64,000 nucleotides of DNA from Pseudomonas syringae (lineage in GTDB: Bacteria > Pseudomonadota > Gammaproteobacteria > Pseudomonadales > Pseudomonadaceae), in assembly GCF_000737245.1 (NCBI RefSeq), contig NZ_JPQU01000020.1, forward strand, positions 1 to 64,000, written 5' to 3'. The notes beneath the pieces are model-generated. The model was not told the DNA's origin. It ran no database searches and saw nothing but the letters and a program-made list of their open reading frames with translations. The translations under genes were made by a program, and so were the position numbers. Of the stretch, positions 44,281 to 52,659 are shown one piece after another (the stretch's first letter is position 1; every line of letters begins with the position of its first letter).

Positions 44281-45258
44281 GTGTCAGATACTAACAACAC
44301 GCCAATGAGTTCCCGCAGGCAAGTTCTCAAGGTTGGCGCTACTGCGCTGGCCGCCGGCTCACTTTCGTCAATCGCCCTCGGCAGCACTGCTGCTCAAGCG
44401 GCAACTAAAGCCCCCACTGGAAAAGGACAAAACGACATGACAAGTTTCACGACCAGCGACGGCACTGAAATCTTTTACAAGGATTGGGGCACCGGTCAGC
44501 CCATCGTCTTCCACCACGGCTGGCCCCTCAGTTCAGATGACTGGGATGCACAGATGTTGTTCTTCCTTTCCAAGGGTTATCGGGTAATCGCCCACGACCG
44601 TCGCGGCCATGGTCGCTCGACTCAGACCGCAACCGGCAACGAAATGGACACCTACGCCGCCGATGTTTCAGCGCTGGTGACCCATCTCAAGCTCAAGGAC
44701 GCTGTGCATATCGGCCACTCCACGGGCGGTGGTGAAGTTGCTCGCTATGTTGCTCAACATGGTGCTGGCCGCGTGGCCAAGGCAGTATTGATCGGCGCGG
44801 TTCCGCCGATCATGGTCAAGTCGGACAAAAATCCAGGCGGCCTGCCCATGGACGTGTTCGACGGCTTCCGCGCTGCACTCGCAGCCAACCGTGCCCAGTT
44901 CTACAAAGAAGTGCCGACCCCGTTCTACGGTTACAACCGCGAAGGTGCCAAGGTCTCTGAAGGTATCAAGGACAACTGGTGGCGCCAGGGCATGATGGGC
45001 GGCGCAAAAGCCCATTACGACTGCATCAAGGCGTTCTCGGAAACCGACTTCACCGAAGACCTGAAAAAGATCACCGTGCCCGTACTGATTCTGCATGGCG
45101 ATGATGACCAGATCGTACCCATTGCCGACTCGGCAGAATTGTCCATCAAATTGGTGAAAAACGGCACGCTTAAAGTCTACAAAGGCTATCCACACGGCAT
45201 GTGCACAACCCACCCGGAAGTCATCAACGAAGACTTGCTGGCCTTCATCAAGGGATAA
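44281..45258 (+). CDS. Tat-exported alpha/beta hydrolase (non-heme chloroperoxidase/arylesterase type)
   Basis: Hydrolase of 325 residues. A twin-arginine signal ([19 protein letters not shown]) is followed by a chloroperoxidase-like domain beginning [18 protein letters not shown]. The nucleophile is Ser in GHSTGGGE, the acid Asp in HGDDDQIVP and the base His in KGYPHGMC. Such enzymes act as esterases or perhydrolases. A GTG at 44281 behind GGAGG is taken as start, and ATG at 44305 is an alternative. A third in-frame ATG at 44437, behind AAAAGGAC, would give the cytoplasmic form usual in the family. Confidence 0.85.
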   Translation: MSDTNNTPMSSRRQVLKVGATALAAGSLSSIALGSTAAQAATKAPTGKGQNDMTSFTTSDGTEIFYKDWGTGQPIVFHHGWPLSSDDWDAQMLFFLSKGYRVIAHDRRGHGRSTQTATGNEMDTYAADVSALVTHLKLKDAVHIGHSTGGGEVARYVAQHGAGRVAKAVLIGAVPPIMVKSDKNPGGLPMDVFDGFRAALAANRAQFYKEVPTPFYGYNREGAKVSEGIKDNWWRQGMMGGAKAHYDCIKAFSETDFTEDLKKITVPVLILHGDDDQIVPIADSAELSIKLVKNGTLKVYKGYPHGMCTTHPEVINEDLLAFIKG

Positions 45259-45380
45259 CTGAAAACTGACGGGGAAGGCTCTAGATAGCGGGTTTTCGCA
45301 GATAGCTCGACAAAAAACCGGCGATCTGGAGCTTATTTTCATCTATTACTGGATATTTCCGGAAAACCTGCTAATCAGCC

Positions 45381-45407
45381 TCAAGCTGAATCGTTTCATG
45401 TCGATAG
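45381..45407 (+). promoter_or_regulatory. FliA (sigma-28) type promoter of the chemoreceptor gene
   Basis: TCAAG, 14 nt, then GTCGATAG closely follows the Pseudomonas FliA pattern (TCAAG, 14 nt, GCCGATAA). It lies 33 bp before the ATG of the chemoreceptor. This places the gene in the flagellar/chemotaxis regulon. Confidence 0.7.
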
Positions 45408-45439
45408 GGTACTAACGTCTACCTTGACAGGCCCCTCGC

Positions 45440-47071
45440 ATGAATCTGAGAACTTTCAATATCGCTCCCCGGTCGCTGCTCTGCTTTGGCTTTTTTGCCG
45501 TGCTGATCACCGCCCTGGGCCTTTTTTCGTTGGCGCAGTTATCTGGTCTGAAAGCGTTACGAGAGATGTTGCAGGACAATGTCTTACCTACCGTTCAGTC
45601 CACCGAACACATCAAGACTGATCTGGTGACCATCCGCCTGGGCAATGCCGGCCTGCGTTCGGCGTCGGATGCTGATGGCGCCAAACGCCAGGTAGAACGT
45701 ATCAGCCAGGCCCGCAGCAGCCTGCAGGCCGATGTCAACAAGCTCAAACCGTTGTTGATCACTGAAGCTGGCAAAGCGGCGTTCAGCACAATGGATCGCA
45801 ACCTGGCGGCTTATCTGGCAGTGCACTCCCGGTTCCTGGATGCGGTTGCACAGAAGCGTGAAGACGTCGTCAGTGCATTGACCGCTACCAACGGCGAGAT
45901 GACCGTGGCAGCGGAACAGCTAAGCAAGGACATCGCGGAAGTTTCTCGCCTGGCCAACCTGAAGATGGCCGAATCCGATGCGACTGCGGACTCGACCTAT
46001 GCCCAGTCCCGCAATATCACCATTGGAGCGATCGTCATCGCGTTGGCTGCAACCCTGGCCCTGGCCGCCTTGTTCACCCGCAGCCTGGTTGCGCCCATCG
46101 CCAAAGCCTTGGCAGTTGCCCAGCAAATTGCGGCCAACGACCTGAGCAAACCTATCGATGTGGACGGCAAGGATGAACCGGGGCGCCTGCTTGAAGCGCT
46201 GTCCGTTATGCAGCAAAACCTGCGCCACACGCTGGGCGAGCTGGGCGATTCGTCAACACAGCTGGCTTCGACCTCTGAAGAGCTGACCGCCGTGACCGAG
46301 GATTCATTGCGTGGCGTGCAGCGTCAGAACGACGAAATCAACCAGGCTGCAACCGCAATCAACCAGATGACGGCAGCGGTGGAGGAAGTCGCGCGCAATG
46401 CATCGCTGGCTTCGAATGCCGCGCGGGATTCCAGTCAGTCGGCAGAAAATGGCCGTCAGCGTGTGGGCGAAACCGTAAGCGTAATCAACGAGCTGCATAA
46501 AGCGGTCGGCGTCACGGCGGTTGAAATTGATGGCCTGGCGGTACAGGTGCAAGGCATCAGTGGTGTACTGGACGTGATTCGCGGTATCGCTGACCAAACC
46601 AACCTGTTGGCCCTCAACGCGGCTATCGAAGCGGCACGGGCCGGTGAAGCCGGTCGTGGCTTTGCGGTGGTAGCCGATGAAGTCCGTGCGCTGGCCCATC
46701 GTACCCAGCAGTCGACTGCAGAAATCGAAAAGATGATCGCCTCGATCCAGAGCGGCGCCGGCAAGGCCGTCAGCGCCATGGGTCACAGCAGCGAACGCGC
46801 ACGTGCCAGCCTGGATGTGGCGGAATCCGCCGGTCAGGCCTTGGCGGAAATTACCGCCGCGATTGTGCAGATCAATGAACGCAACATGAGCATTGCCTCG
46901 GCCACGGAAGAGCAGGCGCAAGTCGCCCGTGAAGTCGACCGCAACCTGACCAGTATCCGCGACCTGTCCCTGCAGACATCCGCAGGCGCCAACCAGACCT
47001 CGGCAGCCAGCAGCGAGCTGTCACAACTGGCGGTAGGGCTGAATCAATTGGCGATGCGGTTCAGGATGTAA
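45440..47071 (+). CDS. Methyl-accepting chemotaxis protein
   Basis: Chemoreceptor of 543 residues. It has a first membrane helix ([21 protein letters not shown]), a periplasmic four-helix-bundle ligand domain (about 35-188), a second helix ([20 protein letters not shown]), HAMP (about 212-265) and a signalling domain with the hairpin tip [21 protein letters not shown] (near 380-400). No C-terminal CheR-binding pentapeptide is present. The ligand is unknown. A FliA-type promoter precedes it. Confidence 0.93.
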   Translation: MNLRTFNIAPRSLLCFGFFAVLITALGLFSLAQLSGLKALREMLQDNVLPTVQSTEHIKTDLVTIRLGNAGLRSASDADGAKRQVERISQARSSLQADVNKLKPLLITEAGKAAFSTMDRNLAAYLAVHSRFLDAVAQKREDVVSALTATNGEMTVAAEQLSKDIAEVSRLANLKMAESDATADSTYAQSRNITIGAIVIALAATLALAALFTRSLVAPIAKALAVAQQIAANDLSKPIDVDGKDEPGRLLEALSVMQQNLRHTLGELGDSSTQLASTSEELTAVTEDSLRGVQRQNDEINQAATAINQMTAAVEEVARNASLASNAARDSSQSAENGRQRVGETVSVINELHKAVGVTAVEIDGLAVQVQGISGVLDVIRGIADQTNLLALNAAIEAARAGEAGRGFAVVADEVRALAHRTQQSTAEIEKMIASIQSGAGKAVSAMGHSSERARASLDVAESAGQALAEITAAIVQINERNMSIASATEEQAQVAREVDRNLTSIRDLSLQTSAGANQTSAASSELSQLAVGLNQLAMRFRM

Positions 47072-47097
47072 TAACAGCTTATTGGCGACACGCCCCT

Positions 47098-47188
47098 TGT
47101 AGGAGCGCGCTTGCCCGCGGTGGCGTCAGATCAAACGATAAATCGTTGTCTGACACACCGCCATCGCGGACAAAGCGCACTCCTACAG
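47098..47188. repeat. REPIN (GTAGGAGCGCGCTTGCCCGC family)
   Basis: Arms TTGTAGGAGCGCGCTTGCCC and GACAAAGCGCACTCCTACAG, with CGGTGGCG/CGCCATCG in the inner part. It lies between the chemoreceptor gene and a convergent small gene. The right arm carries substitutions. Confidence 0.85.
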
Positions 47189-47202
47189 ATTTAGCCTGGA
47201 CC

Positions 47203-47526
47203 TCAAACCTTCACCCGCCGCTCCACCACAATCTCCGGCAGATCCACACGACGCATGTACACCCGTAGCGGTTCGCTGATGCGCAGGCGGTCGTCGATGT
47301 TCTGCTCCAGCAACAATTGCAGGCGCTGACGGCTGAGGGTCATCAACTGGTTGGCGGCGGGTGACCAGACAAACTCGCAGGTCGGGGTGATGGTCTCGTC
47401 CTTGACGTCCATGCCGAATGAATCTTCGCTGAAACGCACGATGTGACGTCCTGCCTTGTGGTGGTAGCCCACAAAGCCGGCAAGTTGGTCGGCGGCTTCG
47501 CAAATAGCGCTTGATGTGGTTTTCAT
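47203..47526 (-). CDS. Conserved small protein of unknown function
   Basis: Protein of 107 residues beginning MKTTSSAICEAADQLAGFVGYHHKAG. It has no signal peptide, membrane helix or motif I recognise. The C-terminal half is charged and strand-rich (RRQR-free; ends DLPEIVVERRVKV). AAAGGA precedes the ATG at normal spacing. It lies 73 bp downstream of the iron alcohol dehydrogenase gene on the same strand and may be co-transcribed. Confidence 0.65.
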   Translation of the reverse strand: MKTTSSAICEAADQLAGFVGYHHKAGRHIVRFSEDSFGMDVKDETITPTCEFVWSPAANQLMTLSRQRLQLLLEQNIDDRLRISEPLRVYMRRVDLPEIVVERRVKV

Positions 47527-47599
47527 CAACAGTCCTTTGGCGATTGCAGACCCGCGACGTTATCCACCGCGGGCCATGCTCGTTAACGGTGGTTGGCAA

Positions 47600-48748
47600 T
47601 CACAGGGCGCTGCGGAAGATGCCTTCTATTTGCAGTTGGTCAGCAGGACGCGGGTTGGTCAGGCCACAGGCATCTTTCAACGCGTTTGCAGCCAGGATCG
47701 GGAAGTCTTCTTCCTTCACGCCCAGCGCCTTCAGCCCCGGCGGAATGTCGATGGAAGCGGACAGCGTACGGATCGCGGCAATTGCCGCACGAGCGCCCTC
47801 TTCTGGCGACACTCCGCGCGTATCGGCGCCCATGGCGTGTGCCACATCAGACAGGCGAACCGAGCTCACGGCCGCGTTGAAGCTCTGTACGTGCGGCAGC
47901 AATACCGCGTTGCATACGCCGTGAGGCAAGTCATAGAAACCACCCAGTTGGTGCGCCATGGCGTGCACAAAACCCAGCGAGGCATTGTTGAAGGCCATGC
48001 CCGCCAGGAATTGCGCGTAAGCCATATTTTCCCGCGCTTCCATGTCCGAGCCGTCACTCACCGCTCGTGGCAGATAAGCGGCAATCAGCGACATCGCCTT
48101 GAGGGCGCAGGCATCCGTGATCGGTGTGGCAGCAGTGGACACATAAGCTTCGATGGCATGGGTCAGGGCATCCATGCCGGTCGCGGCGGTCAAGGACTTC
48201 GGCATTTTGGCCATCATGGCCGGGTCGTTGACGGACAGCAGCGGCGTCACGTTGCGATCAACGATGGCCATTTTTACGTGACGCGCTTCGTCGGTAATGA
48301 TGCAAAAGCGGGTCATCTCACTGGCGGTGCCAGCAGTGGTATTGATGGCTATCAACGGCAATTGCGGATTCCGCGAACGGTCCACGCCCTCGTAATCACT
48401 GATATGCCCGCCATTGGTCGCGCACAGTGCAATGCCTTTGGCGCAGTCATGGGGCGAGCCGCCACCCAGAGAGATCACGAAATCGCATTCGCGCTCACGC
48501 AACAGGGCCAGGCCGTTTTCTACGTTGCTGATGGTTGGATTGGGTTTCGCGCCGTCGTAGACCACCGAGTCGATGCCCTGCTCGACCAGCAAGCCCGCGA
48601 TCTCGGCGGCCAGACCAGCTTTGGCAAGCCCGGCGTCAGTGACGATCAGGGCTTTGAGAAAGCCGTATTTACGAATGGCCTGCATGGCTTCGTCGATACA
48701 GCCCAGGCCCATGATGTTCACGGACGGAATGAAAAAAGTGCTGCTCAT
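47600..48748 (-). CDS. Iron-containing alcohol dehydrogenase (YiaY/ErcA-like)
   Basis: Group III alcohol dehydrogenase of 382 residues. The NAD-binding loop [17 protein letters not shown] (near 93-109), [14 protein letters not shown] and metal-ligand blocks [14 protein letters not shown] and [24 protein letters not shown] are intact. Relatives include lactaldehyde reductase FucO, YiaY and the ErcA protein of ethanol-oxidation regulation. The natural substrate is not decided by sequence. The ATG at 48748 gives the standard start [11 protein letters not shown]. Confidence 0.9.
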   Translation of the reverse strand: MSSTFFIPSVNIMGLGCIDEAMQAIRKYGFLKALIVTDAGLAKAGLAAEIAGLLVEQGIDSVVYDGAKPNPTISNVENGLALLRERECDFVISLGGGSPHDCAKGIALCATNGGHISDYEGVDRSRNPQLPLIAINTTAGTASEMTRFCIITDEARHVKMAIVDRNVTPLLSVNDPAMMAKMPKSLTAATGMDALTHAIEAYVSTAATPITDACALKAMSLIAAYLPRAVSDGSDMEARENMAYAQFLAGMAFNNASLGFVHAMAHQLGGFYDLPHGVCNAVLLPHVQSFNAAVSSVRLSDVAHAMGADTRGVSPEEGARAAIAAIRTLSASIDIPPGLKALGVKEEDFPILAANALKDACGLTNPRPADQLQIEGIFRSAL

Positions 48749-48853
48749 GATGGATCCTCGGCGTTGTCGCCTGCGCGTGGGAGATGCTTACAGCATGCGC
48801 GCGCCGAGGAAGGCGGGATTGATCTGGCTCAATCTATTGGAGGCAAATACTAA

Positions 48854-48945
48854 CTGTAGGAGCTCACGAGCAGCGCGAGGCAGCGATAGCGGCGTGTCAG
48901 GCAAACCGCCATCGCTGGCCTCGTAACCTCGGTGAGCTCCTACAG
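48854..48945. repeat. REPIN-like hairpin (GTAGGAGCTCACGAGCAGCG family)
   Basis: Left arm CTGTAGGAGCTCACGAGCAG, right arm ACCTCGGTGAGCTCCTACAG, with CGATAGCGG/CCGCCATCG inside. The outer 13 bp are exact. It separates the alcohol dehydrogenase promoter region from the methyltransferase 3' end. Confidence 0.83.
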
Positions 48946-48955
48946 GGATCTGTTG

Positions 48956-50173
48956 CTAGCCAATAAACCCATCAGCGAGCAACAGAGTTTCCAGGCACTG
49001 TTCCTGAATGCCGTAGAACACTTTGAGCTCCTGGATTTTCGCCAGGATGTCTGCTGATTTAAGGGGTTCGGCGCGTTTCACGGCGAGGATCATTTTGTTC
49101 TTGTTGGTGTGCTCCAACGAGATGAACTCGAACACTTTGGTCTCGTAACCACAGGCTTCCAGCAGCAATGCACGCAAGCTGTCGGTGACCATCTCCGCTT
49201 GCTGGCCCATGTGCAGACCGTATTGCAGCATGGGGCGCAACAGGGTCGGGCTCTGAATTTGCAAGCGGATCTGTTTATGGCAGCACGGCGAACACATGAT
49301 GATGGATGCGCCGGAACGGATGCCCATATGAATGGCGTAGTCGGTAGCGATATCGCAGGCATGCAGCGCAATCATTACATCCAGGGCGCTGGGCGCAACG
49401 CTGCGCACGTCACCACACTCGAACACCAGGCCCGGATGTTCAAGCCGGGCGGCTGCGTTGTTGCACAGCGTGACCATGTCTTCGCGCAGTTCAACACCTG
49501 TGACCCGCCCCTCGGCCTGCAAGGTATTACGCAGGTAATCGTGGATGGCGAAGGTCAGATAGCCTTTACCAGACCCAAAGTCCGCGACCTTTATCGGCTG
49601 ATCGAGTTTGAGTGGCGAAGACGTCAGGGCATGGGAAAACACTTCGATGAACTTGTTGATCTGCTTCCATTTGCGCGACATGGACGGGATCAGCTCGTGC
49701 TGCTTGTTAGTCACACCCAGATCCGTCAGGAAAGGCCGGCTCAACTCCAGATAGCGCTTCTTCTCACGATCATGTCCGGCCGAAGGCGCTTCGCGCTCCT
49801 GCTGAGCCTTGCTCCTGAACAGGGTGCTTTTGCCTTTCTTGCTGAACTCCAGCTGCACTTCGTCGGTGAGCGACAGCAGATGCGCATTCTTGAAAGAGTC
49901 CGGCAACAGCTCGGCGATCACCTGAACGGCCTCGGCCAGCGGGAAGTTCTTGGTGATGTCCCGGGTTTTGTAGCGATAGACGAACGACAGACAAGGCTGA
50001 TCCTTGACCGTTAGCGCCTTGATGATCACCCGCTGCAATTCGACTTCAGCGCCCACGTACTTGGCCAGTACCAGTTTGATGAACGAGTTCTGGGAGAGGC
50101 TGTTTTCCAGCAGGCTCAGGAACTGCGCACGATGATCCGGCGCGGTCTGGGTGGGAGTGGCAGTGACTGACAT
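48956..50173 (-). CDS. SAM-dependent methyltransferase (Methyltransf_32 type)
   Basis: Protein of 405 residues. A Rossmann methyltransferase core lies at about 190-350 with motif I VADFGSGKGYLTFAI and acidic VTGVELRED. The LHACDIATDYAI and CSPCCHKQI blocks are typical of the METTL25/GSTCD-like Methyltransf_32 group. The N-terminal 180 residues form a separate domain of unknown role. The substrate is unknown. It is a single gene flanked by REPINs on both sides. Confidence 0.85.
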   Translation of the reverse strand: MSVTATPTQTAPDHRAQFLSLLENSLSQNSFIKLVLAKYVGAEVELQRVIIKALTVKDQPCLSFVYRYKTRDITKNFPLAEAVQVIAELLPDSFKNAHLLSLTDEVQLEFSKKGKSTLFRSKAQQEREAPSAGHDREKKRYLELSRPFLTDLGVTNKQHELIPSMSRKWKQINKFIEVFSHALTSSPLKLDQPIKVADFGSGKGYLTFAIHDYLRNTLQAEGRVTGVELREDMVTLCNNAAARLEHPGLVFECGDVRSVAPSALDVMIALHACDIATDYAIHMGIRSGASIIMCSPCCHKQIRLQIQSPTLLRPMLQYGLHMGQQAEMVTDSLRALLLEACGYETKVFEFISLEHTNKNKMILAVKRAEPLKSADILAKIQELKVFYGIQEQCLETLLLADGFIG

Positions 50174-50256
50174 CGGAAAAGCGCCTCGGGGCGAACTGAA
50201 ACAAAGGCGGCTATTTTAGGCGGGTTGTGGGAGTGGGGGTTGGATTAATTAACGCT

Positions 50257-50347
50257 TGTTGGAGCGAGGCTTGCCCGCGAAGAACGAAAATGCGGGATGC
50301 CTGACTCACCGAGGCGGCTGATTCGCGGGCAAGCCTCGCTCCAACAG
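50257..50347. repeat. REPIN (TTGGAGCGAGGCTTGCCCGC family)
   Basis: TGTTGGAGCGAGGCTTGCCC and GGGCAAGCCTCGCTCCAACA are exact inverted copies, extended by GCGAA/TTCGC. It is nearly identical to the element inside the guanidine operon (23877-23968), differing mainly in the central loop. Confidence 0.9.
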
Positions 50348-50362
50348 TGTCACCCCAGAGGC

Positions 50363-50980
50363 TCAGCTCAACACCACCAACCTGTTCGGCAATTCATTGC
50401 GCGCCTGGGTTACCGGCACGTGCTCGGCGAGCACTTCGCCGCAGGCCTGGATGCAACCGAGAAAACCCTGCAACGTTTGCCCGTCGCGAACCTGGCGGGT
50501 GAAGACGTCGATCATGGTTTTCCAGGTGTCATTGCTCAAGCGGCTGGAAATCCCGTGGTCGACCAGAATTTCCACATAGCGCTCGGCCTCGCAGACGAAG
50601 ATCAATACACCGGTGCCGCCAGCGGTGTGGTGCAGGTTCTGTTCGAGAAACTGCCGACGCGCCAGATTCCCCGCGCGCCAGCGCCGAACCTTGACTGGCA
50701 CCAGATACAGCGCCCAGCCACTGAAATGGCAGACCAACGCCACAACGATAAACGTCGCAATCTGCGCCAACAGCAGGTGATTGGCATCGAGCCACAGCGG
50801 ATAGAAATTGATCAGCCCCGGCAGCAGCAAGCCAATGATCCCCGCCCAGATCAGCGGCACGTAGGTGTAATCATCGGCCTGGGCCGCAAGCACGGTGACC
50901 AGCTCGGCATCAGTGTTGCGTTCAACCTGAGCGATCGCGTCGGCAACCTGCCGCTGTTCGTCTTGATTCAGTAAAGCCAT
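50363..50980 (-). CDS. TPM-domain membrane protein
   Basis: Protein of 205 residues with an N-terminal TPM domain segment (QVADAIAQVERNTDAELVTVLAAQADDY), two membrane helices (YVPLIWAGIIGLLLPGLI and LLAQIATFIVVALVCHFSGWALY) and a C-terminal domain containing GVLIFVCEAERYVEILVDHGI. It is the third gene of a lemA-TPM-TPM set. The ATG at 50980 is preferred to one at 51013 because it starts the conserved MALLNQDEQ. Confidence 0.83.
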   Translation of the reverse strand: MALLNQDEQRQVADAIAQVERNTDAELVTVLAAQADDYTYVPLIWAGIIGLLLPGLINFYPLWLDANHLLLAQIATFIVVALVCHFSGWALYLVPVKVRRWRAGNLARRQFLEQNLHHTAGGTGVLIFVCEAERYVEILVDHGISSRLSNDTWKTMIDVFTRQVRDGQTLQGFLGCIQACGEVLAEHVPVTQARNELPNRLVVLS

Positions 50981-51018
50981 GAGGACATCACTCTTTGTGT
51001 ACTTCTTGAGCACTTAAA

Positions 51019-51786
51019 CTACCAATTGCCCGACGAGCCACCGCCACCGAAACCGCCGCCACCACCGCTGAAACCACCACCGCCTCCGCCGCCAGAACCA
51101 CCACCCAAGCCGCCGCCAAAGCCGCCCAGCCCGCCAGCACCGATGAACCCCCCACCGCCGCCACGTCCGGAACCGCCGAAGCCGCTCATGTTCAGTACCA
51201 CAATGGCCAACACAATCAGGCCCAGCAACAACAGCCCGTGCTCGACGAAGAAATCATCTTCATCTGTGGCCGCAGTCGGCTCCGCCAGGGGATTGCCGCC
51301 CAGCACCTGAATAATGGCCTCGGTGCCTCTGGTAATGCCGCCAGCAAAGTCGCCATTCTTGAACGCTGGCGTGATCACCTGATTGATGACCACCGAAGAC
51401 TGGGCATCAGTCAGGCGCCCTTCCAGGCCGTAGCCCACTTCGATCCGCACCTTGCGGTCGTCACGAGCCACGATCAGCAGCGCGCCAGTGTCCTTGCCTT
51501 TTTCGCCTATGCCCCAGCTTCGCCCTAGCTGATAACCGAAGTCCTCGATGCTGGCGCCTTGCAGGTTGGGCAGCGTGACCACGACCACCTGCTCGCCCGA
51601 GGCTTGCTCATGGGCCTGAAGCATTTGGGTGATTTGCGCGCGCGTCTGCCCATCGAGCATCTGCGCGTTATCTACCACGCGACCGGTCAGCTCGGGGAAT
51701 TGCAGCGCCGCCTGCGCGACCATGGCGCAAGACCAGAGCAACGCAAGGAATAAGGCCCTGCTCAAAACCGGGCGCAGGCCCCGCAT
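51019..51786 (-). CDS. TPM-domain protein with Gly-rich C-terminus (YgcG-like)
   Basis: Exported protein of 255 residues. It has a signal peptide (cleavage after AQA), a TPM domain (about 30-160: GRVVDNAQMLDGQTRAQITQML, YQLGRSWGIGEKGKDTGALLIVA, RKVRIEVGYGLEG), a membrane helix near 183-200 and a glycine-rich tail ending GGGSSGNW. This is the common YgcG architecture found beside LemA. Its first base overlaps the lemA stop. Its role in envelope or membrane-protein quality control is not settled. Confidence 0.88.
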   Translation of the reverse strand: MRGLRPVLSRALFLALLWSCAMVAQAALQFPELTGRVVDNAQMLDGQTRAQITQMLQAHEQASGEQVVVVTLPNLQGASIEDFGYQLGRSWGIGEKGKDTGALLIVARDDRKVRIEVGYGLEGRLTDAQSSVVINQVITPAFKNGDFAGGITRGTEAIIQVLGGNPLAEPTAATDEDDFFVEHGLLLLGLIVLAIVVLNMSGFGGSGRGGGGGFIGAGGLGGFGGGLGGGSGGGGGGGFSGGGGGFGGGGSSGNW

Positions 51787-52409
51787 CAGAACTTAACTTC
51801 CGGCGCTTTTTCCGAGCCGGGTGTCGTGGCTTCGAAGTTCGGCCGAATCGGCAGATCGCTGTACATCACGGTGTGCCACAACCGTCCTGGGAAAGTGCGG
51901 ATTTCGGTGTTGTAACGCTCAACCGAGGTAATGAAATCCCGACGCGCCACAGCGATGCGATTCTCGGTGCCTTCAAGCTGCGATTGCAGGGCGAGGAAGT
52001 TCTGGTTGGATTTCAGATCAGGATAACGTTCGGAAACCACCATCAGGCGGCTCAATGCACCGGTCAGCTGCCCCTGCGCATCCTGGAACTGTTTGAGTTT
52101 GGCCGGATCGTTCAAGGTGCTGGCATCGACCTGGATCGACGTCGCCTTGGCCCTGGCTTCAATCACAGCGGTCAGGGTGTCCTGCTCCTGCTTCGCGTAG
52201 CCTTTAACGGTTTCCACCAGATTGGGGATCAGGTCTGCGCGGCGCTGATACTGATTCTGCACCTGAGCCCAGGCGGCCTTCACCTGTTCGTCGTAAGTGG
52301 GAATGTTGTTGATGCCGCAACCGGTCAGCATCGTACTGAGCACCATCAGTAGACTGGCGGCCCATGTGTAACGGCGGCCTCGGAAAGCCTCGCTGCGCTG
52401 TATTTGCAT
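51786..52409 (-). CDS. LemA-family lipoprotein
   Basis: LemA-family protein of 207 residues. An N-terminal hydrophobic segment ends in LTGC, suitable for lipid attachment, and is followed by the family core YDEQVKAAWAQVQNQYQRRADLIPNLVETVKGYAKQE and LKSNQNFLALQSQLEGTENRIAVARRDF. It is first in the lemA/TPM operon. Despite the name, it is unrelated to the GacS kinase once called LemA. Confidence 0.9.
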   Translation of the reverse strand: MQIQRSEAFRGRRYTWAASLLMVLSTMLTGCGINNIPTYDEQVKAAWAQVQNQYQRRADLIPNLVETVKGYAKQEQDTLTAVIEARAKATSIQVDASTLNDPAKLKQFQDAQGQLTGALSRLMVVSERYPDLKSNQNFLALQSQLEGTENRIAVARRDFITSVERYNTEIRTFPGRLWHTVMYSDLPIRPNFEATTPGSEKAPEVKF

Positions 52410-52659
52410 TATGTATGTCCCTTGTTTGTTACTTTTTGATTCTGAATGGCAAAGTGGCTTTAGCCAAAACAGCAGTTCCCCGGCATAATCCGTCGCCTGC
52501 GCCGTTTGAAAACCTGTGCGCTACAGATGCTCGGTGCGACAACAAGTTCAGCGGTCATCTGCCGCCCTGATGACAATAAGCACCAAAGGTCAAAATTCCC
52601 AAATAATGGCTGCCTGTTATTTAACGAGAGTTGCGGGCCAAAGCCTTGAGAAATCATTC

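Noticed and set aside
48956..50173. rRNA or tRNA methyltransferase with a named target
   Set aside because: Only the SAM-binding core and a Methyltransf_32-like signature can be seen. Nothing identifies the substrate.
51026..51310. Plus-strand proline-rich frame opposite the TPM gene
   Set aside because: It is the complement of the Gly-rich tail of the YgcG-like protein, an artefact of GGN codons.
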